From Alicyclobacillus sp. SO9 (lineage in GTDB: Bacteria > Bacillota > Bacilli > Alicyclobacillales > Alicyclobacillaceae): a stretch of DNA of 64,000 nt. A program made the translations under genes and the position numbers. Below the pieces are notes generated by a model, which saw only the letters and a program-made list of their open reading frames with translations, made no database searches and was not told the origin of the DNA. The DNA is taken from positions 2,418,001 through 2,482,000 of the forward strand of contig NZ_CP066339.1 in the NCBI RefSeq assembly GCF_016406125.1, read 5' to 3'. Position 1 is the stretch's first letter, and every line of letters begins with the position of its first letter. Positions 9,602-18,000 of the stretch are shown one piece after another.

Positions 9602-10253
9602 AATTTTTGATGAAATCACGGGAAAATTTGCCTCTCAGGGTTCTGCTTCACGGGTTCAAGTGGTGTTTCGGGATGCCCATCCTGTCGAGATATCTGCACA
9701 GCAATGGGTTGATCTCTCCCTCAAGGAAGGCATGTCAGTTTCTCGCGAACTGTATTTGCGATTGCAAGAAGCTCAGGTAGAAACGGAGGCCTTGGACAAG
9801 GCCTTCCGTTTTCTTCAGGTTCGGCCCCGTACGGAGAATGAAGTTGAGCGGCATCTGGAGAAGAAGGATTATGCTCCACCTGTTCGGCGTCATGTCATGG
9901 AGAAACTCCGGGACTTGCAACTTCTGAATGACCATCAGTTTGCTCGTATGTATATTGAACAAAAAAAGTCTCAAATGAGTCGGATGGAACTGTCGTGGAA
10001 ACTTCGCCAGCGGGGCATACATACCAATGTGACCGATACAGTATTGCAGGAGCACTATGATGATGCGATTGAAACTAGGGCAGCGCTCCATTTGGGTCGA
10101 AAACAGTGGCGTAAATACAGGAACAAGCCTCTAACTGACAGAAAGACGAAAGTGGGGCAGTATCTGCAGCGCAAGGGGTTTCAAACTTCTGTAATTTATG
10201 CAGTCCTGGATGAACTGGAGCGTTTTGTTGAAGATAATGACATACGTTCTTGA
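9591..10253 (+). CDS. recX: RecX, RecA regulator
   Basis: 220 residues, TTG start at 9591 inside the end of recA (11-base overlap), which implies translational coupling. Three-helix RecX repeats are visible (residues about 60-210: [56 protein letters not shown]). RecX binds the RecA filament groove and limits or modulates its activity. Short and basic, cytosolic. Confidence 0.92.
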   Translation: MNPEIFDEITGKFASQGSASRVQVVFRDAHPVEISAQQWVDLSLKEGMSVSRELYLRLQEAQVETEALDKAFRFLQVRPRTENEVERHLEKKDYAPPVRRHVMEKLRDLQLLNDHQFARMYIEQKKSQMSRMELSWKLRQRGIHTNVTDTVLQEHYDDAIETRAALHLGRKQWRKYRNKPLTDRKTKVGQYLQRKGFQTSVIYAVLDELERFVEDNDIRS

Positions 10254-10277
10254 CAAGGATTGGTATGCAACTATAGA
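10250..10277 (+). promoter_or_regulatory. Sigma-A promoter for rny
   Basis: TTGACA at 10250-10255 and TATAGA at 10272-10277, spacer 16. A small inverted repeat (GCAACT/AGTTGC) overlaps the -10 and could act as the recX terminator or an operator. Confidence 0.55.
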
Positions 10278-10384
10278 ATAAAGTTGCGTATATTTTACGG
10301 CCTCTAGCTCGAATCTGTGTTCCTTATGCCATACGTTCCAGTGAGTGGCGGTTCGCGGAGTTGAGCAGGGAGGCAGTTTTATAA

Positions 10385-11932
10385 ATGATTGAGACTGTGG
10401 TATTGGTTGTTTTAGTGTCTTTGGCGACATTAGTGATTGGTCTTGCAATAGGGTACTTTTTAAGAAAGTCTGTGGCCGAGTCCAAAATTGGCGCTGCTGA
10501 AGTCAGAGCATTGCAGATTATTGAGTCTGCGCAGCGCGATGTTGAAGCAAAGCAAAAAGAAGCATTGCTTGAAGCAAAGGAAGAGGCTCACAAAACCAGG
10601 CAAGACGCCGAGCGCGAGATTCGCGAACGACGAAACGAAGTGCAGAAGCTCGAGCGACGTCTTCTGCAAAAAGAGGAAACTGTTGATAGAAAACAGGAAT
10701 CTCTTGAAAAGCGCTCTGAAGAGCTCGCAAATAAGGAAAGACAGACTGAAAAGCTGAAACAGGAAATTGAAGAGTTACATCAACAGCAAGTAGAAGAACT
10801 TGAACGCGTATCGGGTTTAACGCGTGAGAGTGCACGAGAGTTGATTTTATCTACCGTTGAAAGGGAAAGCCGTCACGACGCTGCGGTTTTGATGCGGGAC
10901 ATTGAACAGGCTGCACGCCTTGAGGCGGACAAAAGGGCCCGGGACATTGTGGCCACAGCAGTTCAACGTTGTGCTGCAGATCATGCAGCTGAGATTACTG
11001 TCTCAGTCGTGAATTTGCCGAATGATGAAATGAAAGGCCGCATCATTGGTAGAGAAGGCCGAAATATTCGAACGTTGGAGACGTTAACAGGAATTGATTT
11101 GATTATTGATGACACGCCGGAAGCCGTAATTTTGTCTGGGTTCGATCCTGTTCGTCGGGAAGTAGCGCGGGTGGCATTGGAACGACTAGTGGCCGACGGC
11201 CGCATCCACCCTGCACGAATTGAGGAAATGGTGGAGAAATCTAGGCGTGATATTGACGAATTGATTCGCGATGAAGGGGAGCAAGCGACCTTCGACAGTG
11301 GTGTTCATGGACTTCATCCAGATTTAATTAAGCTTTTGGGAAGACTGAAGTTCAGGACGAGCTATGGACAAAATGTATTGAAGCATTCGGTTGAGGTCGC
11401 CAATTTGGCTGGGTTAATGGCTGCAGAACTCGGTTTGGACGTTCCGCTTGCCAAACGTGGAGGCTTGCTTCACGACATTGGAAAAGCTATTACCCACGAG
11501 GTGGAAGGTTCTCATGTCGAGATAGGTGTGGATCTCGCAAAGCGTTACAAGGAGCCTGCTACGGTGATTAACGCTATTGCTGCCCACCACGGCGACGTAG
11601 AGTTTTCGTCGACTGTATCTGTTATCGTTGCTGCGGCTGATGCAATTTCTGCAGCCCGTCCAGGAGCTCGAAGAGAAACACTGGATATCTACATGAAGCG
11701 TCTGGAAAGACTGGAGTCCATTGCGGAATCCTTTGATGGTGTTGAGAAGTGTTATGCCATCCAGGCTGGTCGTGAAGTGCGAATCATCGTCAGACCCGAT
11801 GTTATTGATGACGCTGAGTCAGTGCGCGTGGCGAGAGAGATATCCAAGAAAATTGAAAGTGAACTGGATTATCCAGGACAAATAAAGGTCACTGTGATTC
11901 GAGAAACTAGAGCCGTTGAATACGCAAAATAG
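10385..11932 (+). CDS. rny: Ribonuclease Y
   Basis: 515 residues, ATG with AGGGAGG upstream. The endoribonuclease initiates bulk mRNA decay and is membrane-anchored. Domains in order: one N-terminal TM helix (residues 3-25), a long coiled coil (about 30-205, Glu/Lys/Arg heptads), a KH domain with [19 protein letters not shown], and an HD metal-dependent nuclease domain ([29 protein letters not shown]). Length and order match the family. It is followed by a terminator that overlaps its stop codon. Confidence 0.96.
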   Translation: MIETVVLVVLVSLATLVIGLAIGYFLRKSVAESKIGAAEVRALQIIESAQRDVEAKQKEALLEAKEEAHKTRQDAEREIRERRNEVQKLERRLLQKEETVDRKQESLEKRSEELANKERQTEKLKQEIEELHQQQVEELERVSGLTRESARELILSTVERESRHDAAVLMRDIEQAARLEADKRARDIVATAVQRCAADHAAEITVSVVNLPNDEMKGRIIGREGRNIRTLETLTGIDLIIDDTPEAVILSGFDPVRREVARVALERLVADGRIHPARIEEMVEKSRRDIDELIRDEGEQATFDSGVHGLHPDLIKLLGRLKFRTSYGQNVLKHSVEVANLAGLMAAELGLDVPLAKRGGLLHDIGKAITHEVEGSHVEIGVDLAKRYKEPATVINAIAAHHGDVEFSSTVSVIVAAADAISAARPGARRETLDIYMKRLERLESIAESFDGVEKCYAIQAGREVRIIVRPDVIDDAESVRVAREISKKIESELDYPGQIKVTVIRETRAVEYAK

Positions 11933-11958
11933 AGTAGCCTTCGGGCTACTCTATTTTT
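11931..11958 (+). terminator. Terminator at the end of rny
   Basis: Nine-base stem AGAGTAGCC / GGCTACTCT with a TTCG loop, followed by ATTTTT. The stem begins within the last codon of rny. Confidence 0.88.
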
Positions 11959-11997
11959 CCATATCGACGGACATGTGTTATACAGGAGGAGATTAGA

Positions 11998-12777
11998 CTG
12001 AAAATTCTTTTCATCGGAGACATTGTTGGCAAACCTGGCGTTGATTTCGCAGCGGATGTACTGGGCAGAACCCTTCCTGCACTGCGGCCAGATTTGGTTA
12101 TCGCAAATGGGGAAAATGCCTATTCGGGCCGGGGGTTGGTGCCGAAAATTGCAGATCAATTGTACGATGCCGGTATTGAGATAGTAACAATGGGAAACCA
12201 CACGTGGGACCGAAAAGAAATCGTCCCCCTAATAGATAAGGATGAACGCATCGTGCGACCGGCAAATTATCCGGACGGTACTCCTGGGCGCGGCTATACA
12301 GTCTGCCGTGTGGGAAGAACGCAAGTCCTCATTGTCAACGTCATGGGACAAACATTCTTGAGCCAACTTGATTCTCCGTTTTCAGCTGTAGATAAAATAC
12401 TGCGAGAACATCAGGATATCCGGCACATTATCGTGGATATGCACGCAGAGACAACCTCTGAGAAATTGGCAATGGGATGGTATTTGGATGGAAGGGTGTC
12501 GGCGGTGGTTGGCACCCACACTCATGTTCCCACGGCAGATGAACGGATTTTACCCAAAGGAAGTGCATATATTTCTGACGTAGGAATGGTCGGGCCTCGT
12601 GACGGGATTTTGGGAATGAACAGAGAGGCTGTTTTGAAACGGTTGACAACACATATGCCGCAGCGATTCGAAGTCGCGCCGGGACCGCGGCAATTCTGCA
12701 GCGTGCTGTTCCAGCTCGATGATGAGAGTGGCAAAGCGTTAAGTATTGAGCGAATGATTGAAGTGGAAGGAGACTGA
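11998..12777 (+). CDS. ymdB: YmdB family 2',3'-cyclic phosphodiesterase
   Basis: 259 residues when read from a CTG at 11998. The first in-frame ATG (12094) would cut off the N-terminal metal-binding motif. The extra codons translate to (M)KILFIGDIVGKPGVDFAADV, which matches YmdB N-termini, and AGGAGGAG lies 6 bases before the CTG. Other family motifs: NGENAYSGRG, MGNHTWDRKEI, HAETTSEKLAMGWYLDG, VVGTHTHVPTADERILP. YmdB is a calcineurin-like di-metal phosphodiesterase affecting biofilm and motility choices in Bacillus and can inhibit RNase III in other bacteria. The rny-ymdB-spoVS order is conserved. Confidence 0.92.
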   Translation: MKILFIGDIVGKPGVDFAADVLGRTLPALRPDLVIANGENAYSGRGLVPKIADQLYDAGIEIVTMGNHTWDRKEIVPLIDKDERIVRPANYPDGTPGRGYTVCRVGRTQVLIVNVMGQTFLSQLDSPFSAVDKILREHQDIRHIIVDMHAETTSEKLAMGWYLDGRVSAVVGTHTHVPTADERILPKGSAYISDVGMVGPRDGILGMNREAVLKRLTTHMPQRFEVAPGPRQFCSVLFQLDDESGKALSIERMIEVEGD

Positions 12778-12796
12778 TAAGGGAACAAAATAGGTT

Positions 12797-12825
12797 GCAG
12801 GCATAAATGAAAAATTCCCGAATAT
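12797..12825 (+). promoter_or_regulatory. Candidate sigma-H promoter for spoVS
   Basis: The -35-like GCAGGCATA (8 of 9 to RnAGGAwWW) and the -10-like CCCGAATAT (GAAT core intact, first purine missing) are 11 bases apart, 50-80 bases before spoVS. spoVS is sigma-H-controlled in Bacillus. Confidence 0.45.
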
Positions 12826-12876
12826 GGATATAGTGTCCCAGTCCCGAGGTCCTGAGCCTAAGGAGGTCATCCAAGC

Positions 12877-13137
12877 GTGGATGTATTAAAAGTATCCGCT
12901 AAGTCTAACCCCAACTCCGTTGCAGGAGCACTCGCAGGCGTCTTACGAGAACGTGGAACCGCAGAAATTCAAGCTATTGGGGCCGGTGCACTGAATCAGG
13001 CAGTCAAGGCCGTGGCCATAGCGCGTGGATTTGTCGCTCCTAGCGGGATCGATCTCATTTGTATTCCGGCATTTACGGACATTGTTATCGACGGAGAAGA
13101 GCGAACTGCCATTAAACTCATTGTTGAACCTCGTTAA
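12877..13137 (+). CDS. spoVS: Stage V sporulation protein S
   Basis: 86 residues, GTG with a strong AAGGAGG 8 bases upstream. Nearly invariant small protein of endospore formers: VLKVSAKSNPNSVAGALAG, then QAIGAGALNQAVKAVAIARG and AFTDIVIDGEERTAIKLIVEP. It has an Alba-like fold and affects septation and coat assembly. Its presence shows the host is an endospore former. Confidence 0.97.
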   Translation: MDVLKVSAKSNPNSVAGALAGVLRERGTAEIQAIGAGALNQAVKAVAIARGFVAPSGIDLICIPAFTDIVIDGEERTAIKLIVEPR

Positions 13138-13219
13138 GGTTTTATTCTAACTTATTATTCATAGGAAGCGGAACCGTCTAGGGATTGTTAAGGGATTTAT
13201 AAAAGGAGTGTCAAGGGAT

Positions 13220-14173
13220 TTGAATTTGCCAGTAGCGGACGCACATGTAGATGTACTATACAAAATGGTTTATGACAAAGACATTGCCTTTTATAATCAA
13301 TCTCCGCTTCAGGCAAGCATGGAGAAGCTGCGCGCTGCCAATGTCAGGACACAGGTATTTGCCTTGTTTGTTCCTGCTGAACTGCCTTCGTTGGCACAAT
13401 TGGAAATGGTCTTAAACAGCATTGATACGTTTTACCAGAAAGTGGGAAATTCTGAAGATGTAGTCCCGGTCCGGACACGAAGGGAATTGGGAAAGGTCAG
13501 GAAGGAAGACAAGTTGGCGGGTATTTTATCGCTGGAAGGCGGAGGTAGTCTTCACGGTGATACAGGTATTCTTCGGATTTTATTTCAGTTGGGAGTTCGT
13601 GGAGCAGGTTTAACTTGGAATCCGGCAAATGAACTGGCAGACGGGTGCAGGGAACCGAGAAATGCAGGCCTAACAGCAGCCGGTAAGGCTGTGGTGAAAG
13701 AAATGGTACGTCTCGGGATGTGGGTCGACCTTGCTCACTTAGCAGACACAGGCGTGAAGGATGTGCTTCATTTGACGGATGGAGTAGTCATGGCATCCCA
13801 CGCGAATGCACGGGCTGTGCATCAGCATCCGAGAAATCTGACGGATGAAACAATTCGAGAGATTATTTCCCGTCGCGGTTGGATGGGTCTGACCTTTGAA
13901 GGTTCTTTCATTGCAGATGAAGGTCAGCAAAGCGTGGACTCCTTGCTTTCCCACTTGGACTATGTCCTCCAGTTGGGCGGAGAGGATTGCGTTGGTTTTG
14001 GGTCAGACTTCGACGGTACGACCCACCCTGTTCCCGGACTGAAGCATGCAGGAGATTACGTGGCGCTGAAGGATATCCTTGTCAAACGATACGGTCAAAT
14101 GCTTGCCGAAAAGGTTCTCTTTTACAACTTTGAGCGTTTCTTGCTTGAGGTTTTGCCGTCAACGCGGGCTTGA
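13220..14173 (+). CDS. Membrane dipeptidase (peptidase M19)
   Basis: About 317 residues. AAAAGGAG runs directly into a GTG at 13208, so the TTG at 13220 (11-base spacing) is the better start. Zinc ligands of the renal dipeptidase family are visible: DAHVD near the N-terminus, the bridging Glu in LSLEGGGSL, WVDLAHL, MASHANARAVHQHPRNL and the late FGSDFDG. It hydrolyses dipeptides, probably including D-containing ones from spore or wall peptidoglycan. No signal peptide is seen, so it is likely cytosolic here. Followed by a terminator. Confidence 0.9.
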   Translation: MNLPVADAHVDVLYKMVYDKDIAFYNQSPLQASMEKLRAANVRTQVFALFVPAELPSLAQLEMVLNSIDTFYQKVGNSEDVVPVRTRRELGKVRKEDKLAGILSLEGGGSLHGDTGILRILFQLGVRGAGLTWNPANELADGCREPRNAGLTAAGKAVVKEMVRLGMWVDLAHLADTGVKDVLHLTDGVVMASHANARAVHQHPRNLTDETIREIISRRGWMGLTFEGSFIADEGQQSVDSLLSHLDYVLQLGGEDCVGFGSDFDGTTHPVPGLKHAGDYVALKDILVKRYGQMLAEKVLFYNFERFLLEVLPSTRA

Positions 14174-14250
14174 GGAAACCCTGCCTGCTCTGACACAGCC
14201 ATAAGGTCTTTCTCAATCCGCCGCTTTACACTGTGAATTCCAATCTGATT

Positions 14251-14285
14251 GCCGTGGCACAACGAGTGCGCGGCTTTTTTTGTGG
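14251..14285 (+). terminator. Terminator after the dipeptidase gene
   Basis: Imperfect stem GCCGTGGCAC / GTGCGCGGC with loop AACGA, followed by a run of seven T. Confidence 0.7.
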
Positions 14286-14382
14286 GCGTATAACGGCGTT
14301 CAAACACCCATTTTTATCTTCTTGCATAACATGATTCAGGATGCTCTCAACTGAGTCGATACCAGGGAGTGTGCTGGCAGCG

Positions 14383-14410
14383 CACCATCAGGTAACTCAG
14401 AGCATACTGT
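14383..14410 (+). promoter_or_regulatory. Candidate mother-cell (sigma-K/sigma-E type) promoter of cotE
   Basis: CATACTGTT at 14403-14411 resembles the sigma-K -10 (CATAnnnTA) and sigma-E -10 (CATACAnT). CAC at 14383-14385 is 17 bases upstream, as expected for the sigma-K -35 (mAC). The start codon follows about 60 bases later. Inverted repeats surround it (ATGCTCT 14341-14347 with AGAGCAT 14399-14405; GTGTGC 14369-14374 with GCGCAC 14380-14385). In Bacillus cotE is transcribed by both sigma factors. Pattern match only. Confidence 0.4.
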
Positions 14411-14471
14411 TGAACTAACTCTCCTGGGCCATGGCACAGTGGCTCAGCGGAAACTAAAAGGAGGTTGCCGC

Positions 14472-14567
14472 ATGGTGCTCTCAAACAAGGACCTCAGCTA
14501 CCGGGAAATCATGGCGAATGCGGTCTGCGGAAAAGGTAGCAAATACTCGCTTGCTAGGGCAAACTAA
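14472..14567 (+). pseudogene. cotE: 5' fragment of cotE (outer spore coat morphogenetic protein), split by the prophage
   Basis: ATG with AAAAGGAGG 8 bases upstream. The frame reads MVLSNKDLSYREIMANAVCG and then KGSKYSLARAN before TAA. The core YREIxxxAVxxKGxKxS is the characteristic N-terminus of CotE (YREIITKAVVAKGRKF in Bacillus), and cotE lies downstream of ymdB-spoVS in Bacillus-type genomes. Normal CotE is about 180 residues, so roughly 85% is missing. The break coincides with the prophage end: the integrase gene stops two bases after this TAA. The 3' part should lie at the other prophage end, outside the window. It may be rejoined during sporulation. Confidence 0.8.
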
Positions 14568-14572
14568 CCTAG
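14530..14572 (+). other. attL: Left prophage attachment site region (attL)
   Basis: CotE similarity ends near codon 27 (about 14550) and the integrase stop codon is at 14569-14571, so the crossover must lie in this short interval. The exact core cannot be fixed without the right end. Serine integrases usually need only a 2-12 bp common core. Confidence 0.6.
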
Positions 14573-15966
14573 ATAAATGTGATTTCAATTTCGTCAGGGG
14601 AATAGACCGTAATTTGCTTTACCAGGAGGGATACAGCCTGTCGGCGCTCTTCGTATGCACTGTTTTCCCACAGTTCTCTGAACCGTGATATTAGGTCCAT
14701 TTCGATTTCGGTGTTGTCTTCTTCGATTTCCTTTTCAAACTCTACGCGCAGCTGCATCTCTCGTTCCTGTAGCACATCAAGCCGTTCACGCATTTCCTCT
14801 GCCTCAATTGCACCGTCCTCGTAAGCATCCTTCCAACGTGTCCGTCGCGCTTCAATTTTCTTGAGTTCAGTGTCAAGCGATTTTTTTGGACGCTTCTTTT
14901 GAGGCGCATCCTTCGGAATGCGTTGTTTCAAATACTCATAACGTTTATCAACAGCATCCAAAAGTGCGGATTCAACGACGCGTTCCTGTATATACGGTAA
15001 GTCACACGTCCGTGAACCAATTCGGTCAATACAAATATAGTATCTTCGAGACCAGTTTCTCGCAGTCTTATTTATGCCTGACATGCTCGCGCCACAGCGA
15101 CCACAGCGAAGCAGCCCGGTGAGTGCATACGTGCCGGTACCAGCACGCGCCGGCAGTCGTTTCCTTTGTTGGCGTAACTGCACAATTTGTTGCCATGTGC
15201 TCTCGTCGACAAGCGGCTCATGGTCTCCTTTTTCCACGATGACGTCATTCTTGCTGCGTTTCCGGTACCCGTACCGCACATATCCGGCATACACTGGATT
15301 ATCGAGCACATAGCGCAGCACGTTCTGCGTCCAGCGTCCGCTTACTGGTGCCACTTGTGGGTTGGTTGGGTCATTGAGCCATAGCAGGATTTTGGACAGG
15401 CCATCCCCTGAGAGGTAGCGGCTAAAGATGTTTTTCACGACCCTTGCAGCTGGCTCATTCAGCACGAGTCGGCCGTCTTCATAACGATACCCAAAAGGCG
15501 CGTTGGCTCCTGGTCGCTTGCCGTCCTGCACCATTTGAGACTGACCCATGCGTGTGCGTTCGGCCAGATTCTCTCGTTCCCACTGTGCAAGGGCGCCTAC
15601 GATTGTGATAAATAGGCGCCCCATGGCGGTGGTGGTATCGAAAACCTCTGTTGCTGACTTGAAGCCAACTCCATATTTCTCGAACTCTTGTATCAAGAGA
15701 TGCAGGTCCACGATATTGCGCGTCAGACGGTCCAGCTTGTAAACGAGGACGACATCAAAGCGCTGTTCGTGCATATGTGTCCTGAGTCTCTGCAGTGCTT
15801 CTCTCTGGGTGTTTTTTGCGCTTTCGCCATCGTCCGTATAGATATCGTATATGTCCCATCCTTGTGACTCACAATACGCGCGTAGTCGACTGAGCTGCGC
15901 ATCAAGGGAAAAACCTTCTTCGGCCTGCATGTCTGTGGATACACGGGTGTAAAGAGCGGCCTTCAT
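14569..15966 (-). CDS. int: Large serine recombinase (prophage integrase)
   Basis: 465 residues. Resolvase catalytic domain at the N-terminus (YTRVSTDMQ with the nucleophile Ser; YKLDRLTRN; GRLFITIVGALAQWERE), followed by the recombinase domain (PFGYRYEDGRLVLNEPAARV), a zinc ribbon (LRCGRCGASMSG with a later CxxxxIGSRTC pair) and a coiled coil (about 370-430) that controls excision versus integration. It reads toward the host junction and ends two bases past the cotE fragment. ATG has AGGTAGGA upstream. Recombinases of this class perform the sporulation-linked excision of sigK and spsM elements. Confidence 0.95.
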   Translation of the reverse strand: MKAALYTRVSTDMQAEEGFSLDAQLSRLRAYCESQGWDIYDIYTDDGESAKNTQREALQRLRTHMHEQRFDVVLVYKLDRLTRNIVDLHLLIQEFEKYGVGFKSATEVFDTTTAMGRLFITIVGALAQWERENLAERTRMGQSQMVQDGKRPGANAPFGYRYEDGRLVLNEPAARVVKNIFSRYLSGDGLSKILLWLNDPTNPQVAPVSGRWTQNVLRYVLDNPVYAGYVRYGYRKRSKNDVIVEKGDHEPLVDESTWQQIVQLRQQRKRLPARAGTGTYALTGLLRCGRCGASMSGINKTARNWSRRYYICIDRIGSRTCDLPYIQERVVESALLDAVDKRYEYLKQRIPKDAPQKKRPKKSLDTELKKIEARRTRWKDAYEDGAIEAEEMRERLDVLQEREMQLRVEFEKEIEEDNTEIEMDLISRFRELWENSAYEERRQAVSLLVKQITVYSPDEIEITFI

Positions 15967-16054
15967 AGTATCCTACCTCGCTCTCTTGAGGTTGCGTAGA
16001 TCAGTTTGCTGCTCCAACGAACGTAGCACCAAAGATTCTAGAATTTTGTCCTTC

Positions 16055-16558
16055 TCAATAGAGTGGGCTTGATACGGAGACGGCCCCATATTGAGCTTTG
16101 GTAGAACTCTCCTTAACAAGCTTTCCTTGGTGCAGAATTTCGACTTTCAATGTTCCAGTTGTTCCGCTTTTTTGGAGGACGACAGAGACTTCCGCACCTT
16201 TCTTCACCGTATATGTTTGTGGAACCGCGCCAGATTTAGTCTCTGAATTCGAGGAGCCATTAGATGCCACGACATCAATATCACCACTGAATTTGGTGTT
16301 TGCCGTACCTGTTACCTTTATTGTGAAATCGGGAGATGACGAGTTTGACTTCTTGGTACCCGTAGCATTTTTTGAAGTCGAAGCCTTTCCGGCTGGGTGG
16401 GTCGTTCCGTTTGACATAGTAGGCTGAGAGGCTGCAGCATTTGAAGAGTTTGCGGCCCCGCCAGCGGCTGCGGACGCGATAATGATAATAAGAATGACTG
16501 CCAGAACCCAAAACCACCAACGCTTGAAAATAGACTTTTTCACTTTCTCTGACGACAT
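16055..16558 (-). CDS. Membrane-anchored protein with extracytoplasmic beta domain
   Basis: 167 residues, ATG with AGGGGGT upstream. A short basic N-terminus is followed by one TM segment (WWFWVLAVILIIIIASAAA), a low-complexity Ser/Thr/Asn/Lys linker (about 35-75), and a C-terminal beta-rich domain with FTIKVTGTANTKFSGDIDVV and VVLQKSGTTGTLKVEIL, loosely like MmpS/DUF-type domains. It lies in the lysogeny cluster, so it is probably expressed from the prophage in lysogens. A surface or exclusion role is possible but unproven. Confidence 0.65.
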   Translation of the reverse strand: MSSEKVKKSIFKRWWFWVLAVILIIIIASAAAGGAANSSNAAASQPTMSNGTTHPAGKASTSKNATGTKKSNSSSPDFTIKVTGTANTKFSGDIDVVASNGSSNSETKSGAVPQTYTVKKGAEVSVVLQKSGTTGTLKVEILHQGKLVKESSTKAQYGAVSVSSPLY

Positions 16559-16674
16559 ACCGTTTTACCCCCTATTCGATGAATACTGCATGAGCAAGTC
16601 CACTTTCTTCACAGGAATATCAAAATCCTTCTTTTTATGTGCAATATCGACAAAAACCAACTCACACCTTCCTC

Positions 16675-16890
16675 TTAATGATTCTTTCGCATAGTTTCGA
16701 CATCTAACTCCACGTCTGCAACACGTCGATTCACGAACCGAACAGCAGATTTAATTTCGTGAATGTAACTCTCCAAATGGCCCAAGCGTGCGTTTGATAT
16801 CTCCTGACTTTCGCGCACAGCCTCCAAGACGCTCTTTAGCTCATCCAAAGACTCAAGTTTTTGCAGAATCAAGTCAAGTTTGTCAGCCAT
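16675..16890 (-). CDS. Small coiled-coil protein, paralogue of its neighbour
   Basis: 71 residues from the ATG at 16890, which has GAGGTG upstream; a GTG three codons earlier is also possible. It is entirely helical with heptads and starts MADKLDLILQKLESL. The upstream gene also starts MADKL and both contain an F(V/Q)xVNRR segment, so they look like a tandem duplication. No known function; such proteins often sit beside phage repressors. Confidence 0.55.
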   Translation of the reverse strand: MADKLDLILQKLESLDELKSVLEAVRESQEISNARLGHLESYIHEIKSAVRFVNRRVADVELDVETMRKNH

Positions 16891-17104
16891 GCGTTTCACC
16901 TCGACCGAAGTCGCGTTCCATGTTAAATAATTTAATTTTGGCGAGATCTGAATCTTGTTCCAATCTGGTCAGACGCTCTTCGACATGATCCAATCGTCGG
17001 TTCACTTCTTGAAATCCCGTGTTGATTTCACGGCGCATGGATGCAACCGCACTTGTGAGGTCTTTTACGCTTTCAAACATCATTTCCAGCAACTTGTCTG
17101 CCAT
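16883..17104 (-). CDS. Small coiled-coil protein after the repressor gene
   Basis: 73 residues, MADKLLEMMFESVKDLTSAV then EVNRRLDHVEERLTRLEQDS, a long amphipathic helix. Its ATG overlaps the stop of the repressor gene (TAATG), which suggests translational coupling, and its 3' end overlaps the next small gene. The family resembles short helical phage proteins next to CI genes. Function unknown. Confidence 0.6.
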   Translation of the reverse strand: MADKLLEMMFESVKDLTSAVASMRREINTGFQEVNRRLDHVEERLTRLEQDSDLAKIKLFNMERDFGRGETHG

Positions 17105-17856
17105 TAATCTCGCCTCAGCTTTCTTCTATGTTCGACGACGACACCCAGCACGTGCACTTGGGATGCAGGATACAGCATTGGTTCCATTTCCGGGTTAGAT
17201 GGACGCAGGATACACATGTCTCCCTCCAGCTTGATACGTTTCAGCGTCGCTTCCTCATTGTCTATGGAGACAACGCAAATATCCGATGTTGTCCAGTCTA
17301 CACCTGTTATCACAACCAGCCGGTCTCCATCGTGAATATTGTCACCGCTCATGGACTCTCCATTGACGGTGAGTGCAAAGGCTTCGTGAGAACCGATAAC
17401 AGCCTTTTCGACATACGTATATTCAGGTGCGGTCTCTCGAATCATTTCCATAGGCTGCCCAGCACGAATGGAACCAAGGACAGGGATTTTTACCATGTCG
17501 GATTCGGGGATGCTTGCGGCTCCTGCCTTAAGTACGTCCGTGTTTATTTCGTTGGTCGACGGGCGTATGCCCTGCGCGCGCAACCGTTCCGAAAGAGGCG
17601 CGTTGCCACTGGGTTTCCTGTCGGGGGTGCCTACAGGTTCGACATAACCGGCCATACGCAAAAGTTCAAAATAATCAATGTGTAGAGGAACAGACAATTT
17701 CCTCAGGACATTCGGGCTCGGTATACCTCTTTTGCCATTCTCAATCTGAGAGATGTACGCATTCGAAACGCCGGAATAGGTTTCCAATTGCCGCGTAGTC
17801 AGTTTTCTGCTCTTACGTATTCTCCGTAGTTCCGTTCCAAATTCATCTGCTTTCAT
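17104..17856 (-). CDS. CI/LexA-like prophage repressor (XRE HTH plus S24 peptidase)
   Basis: 250 residues from ATG 17856 with GGTGA upstream. N-terminal HTH (residues about 5-60: LTTRQLETYSGVSNAYISQI) and C-terminal S24 domain with the cleavable Ala-Gly (GSIRAGQPM), the catalytic Ser (VNGESMSGDNI) and Lys (EEATLKRIK). It should hold the prophage silent by binding the divergent promoter region at 17.86-18.0 kb and be inactivated through RecA-stimulated self-cleavage. All catalytic residues are present, so SOS induction is expected. Confidence 0.93.
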   Translation of the reverse strand: MKADEFGTELRRIRKSRKLTTRQLETYSGVSNAYISQIENGKRGIPSPNVLRKLSVPLHIDYFELLRMAGYVEPVGTPDRKPSGNAPLSERLRAQGIRPSTNEINTDVLKAGAASIPESDMVKIPVLGSIRAGQPMEMIRETAPEYTYVEKAVIGSHEAFALTVNGESMSGDNIHDGDRLVVITGVDWTTSDICVVSIDNEEATLKRIKLEGDMCILRPSNPEMEPMLYPASQVHVLGVVVEHRRKLRRD

Positions 17857-17884
17857 TTGCAATCACCATATTCCATTATAGATT

Positions 17885-17913
17885 TAGTTAATGAAGAAAC
17901 ATAGAATTATCAA
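17885..17913 (-). promoter_or_regulatory. Candidate repressor promoter (leftward)
   Basis: On the minus strand TTGATA (17913-17908) and TAACTA (17890-17885) are separated by 17 bases, 30 bases before the repressor start. Confidence 0.45.
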
Positions 17914-17923
17914 TAAAAAGTGC

Positions 17924-17952
17924 TTGCGTTTGCTATCGGCACGATGTATATT
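17924..17952 (+). promoter_or_regulatory. Rightward early promoter with likely repressor operators
   Basis: TTGCGT (17924-17929) and TATATT (17947-17952), spacer 17, 50 bases before the cro-like gene. An inverted repeat GCTTGC (17922-17927) / GCAAGC (17977-17982) overlaps the -35 and lies downstream of the start, so it could be operator half-sites. Confidence 0.65.
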
Positions 17953-18000
17953 GATTGCATAAGTAAGATTACAACAGCAAGCAAAAAAGGAGGGTTGACT

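Noticed and set aside
14341-14411. Possible riboswitch or T-box in front of cotE
   Set aside because: Inverted repeats are present but none of the conserved T-box or known riboswitch core sequences.
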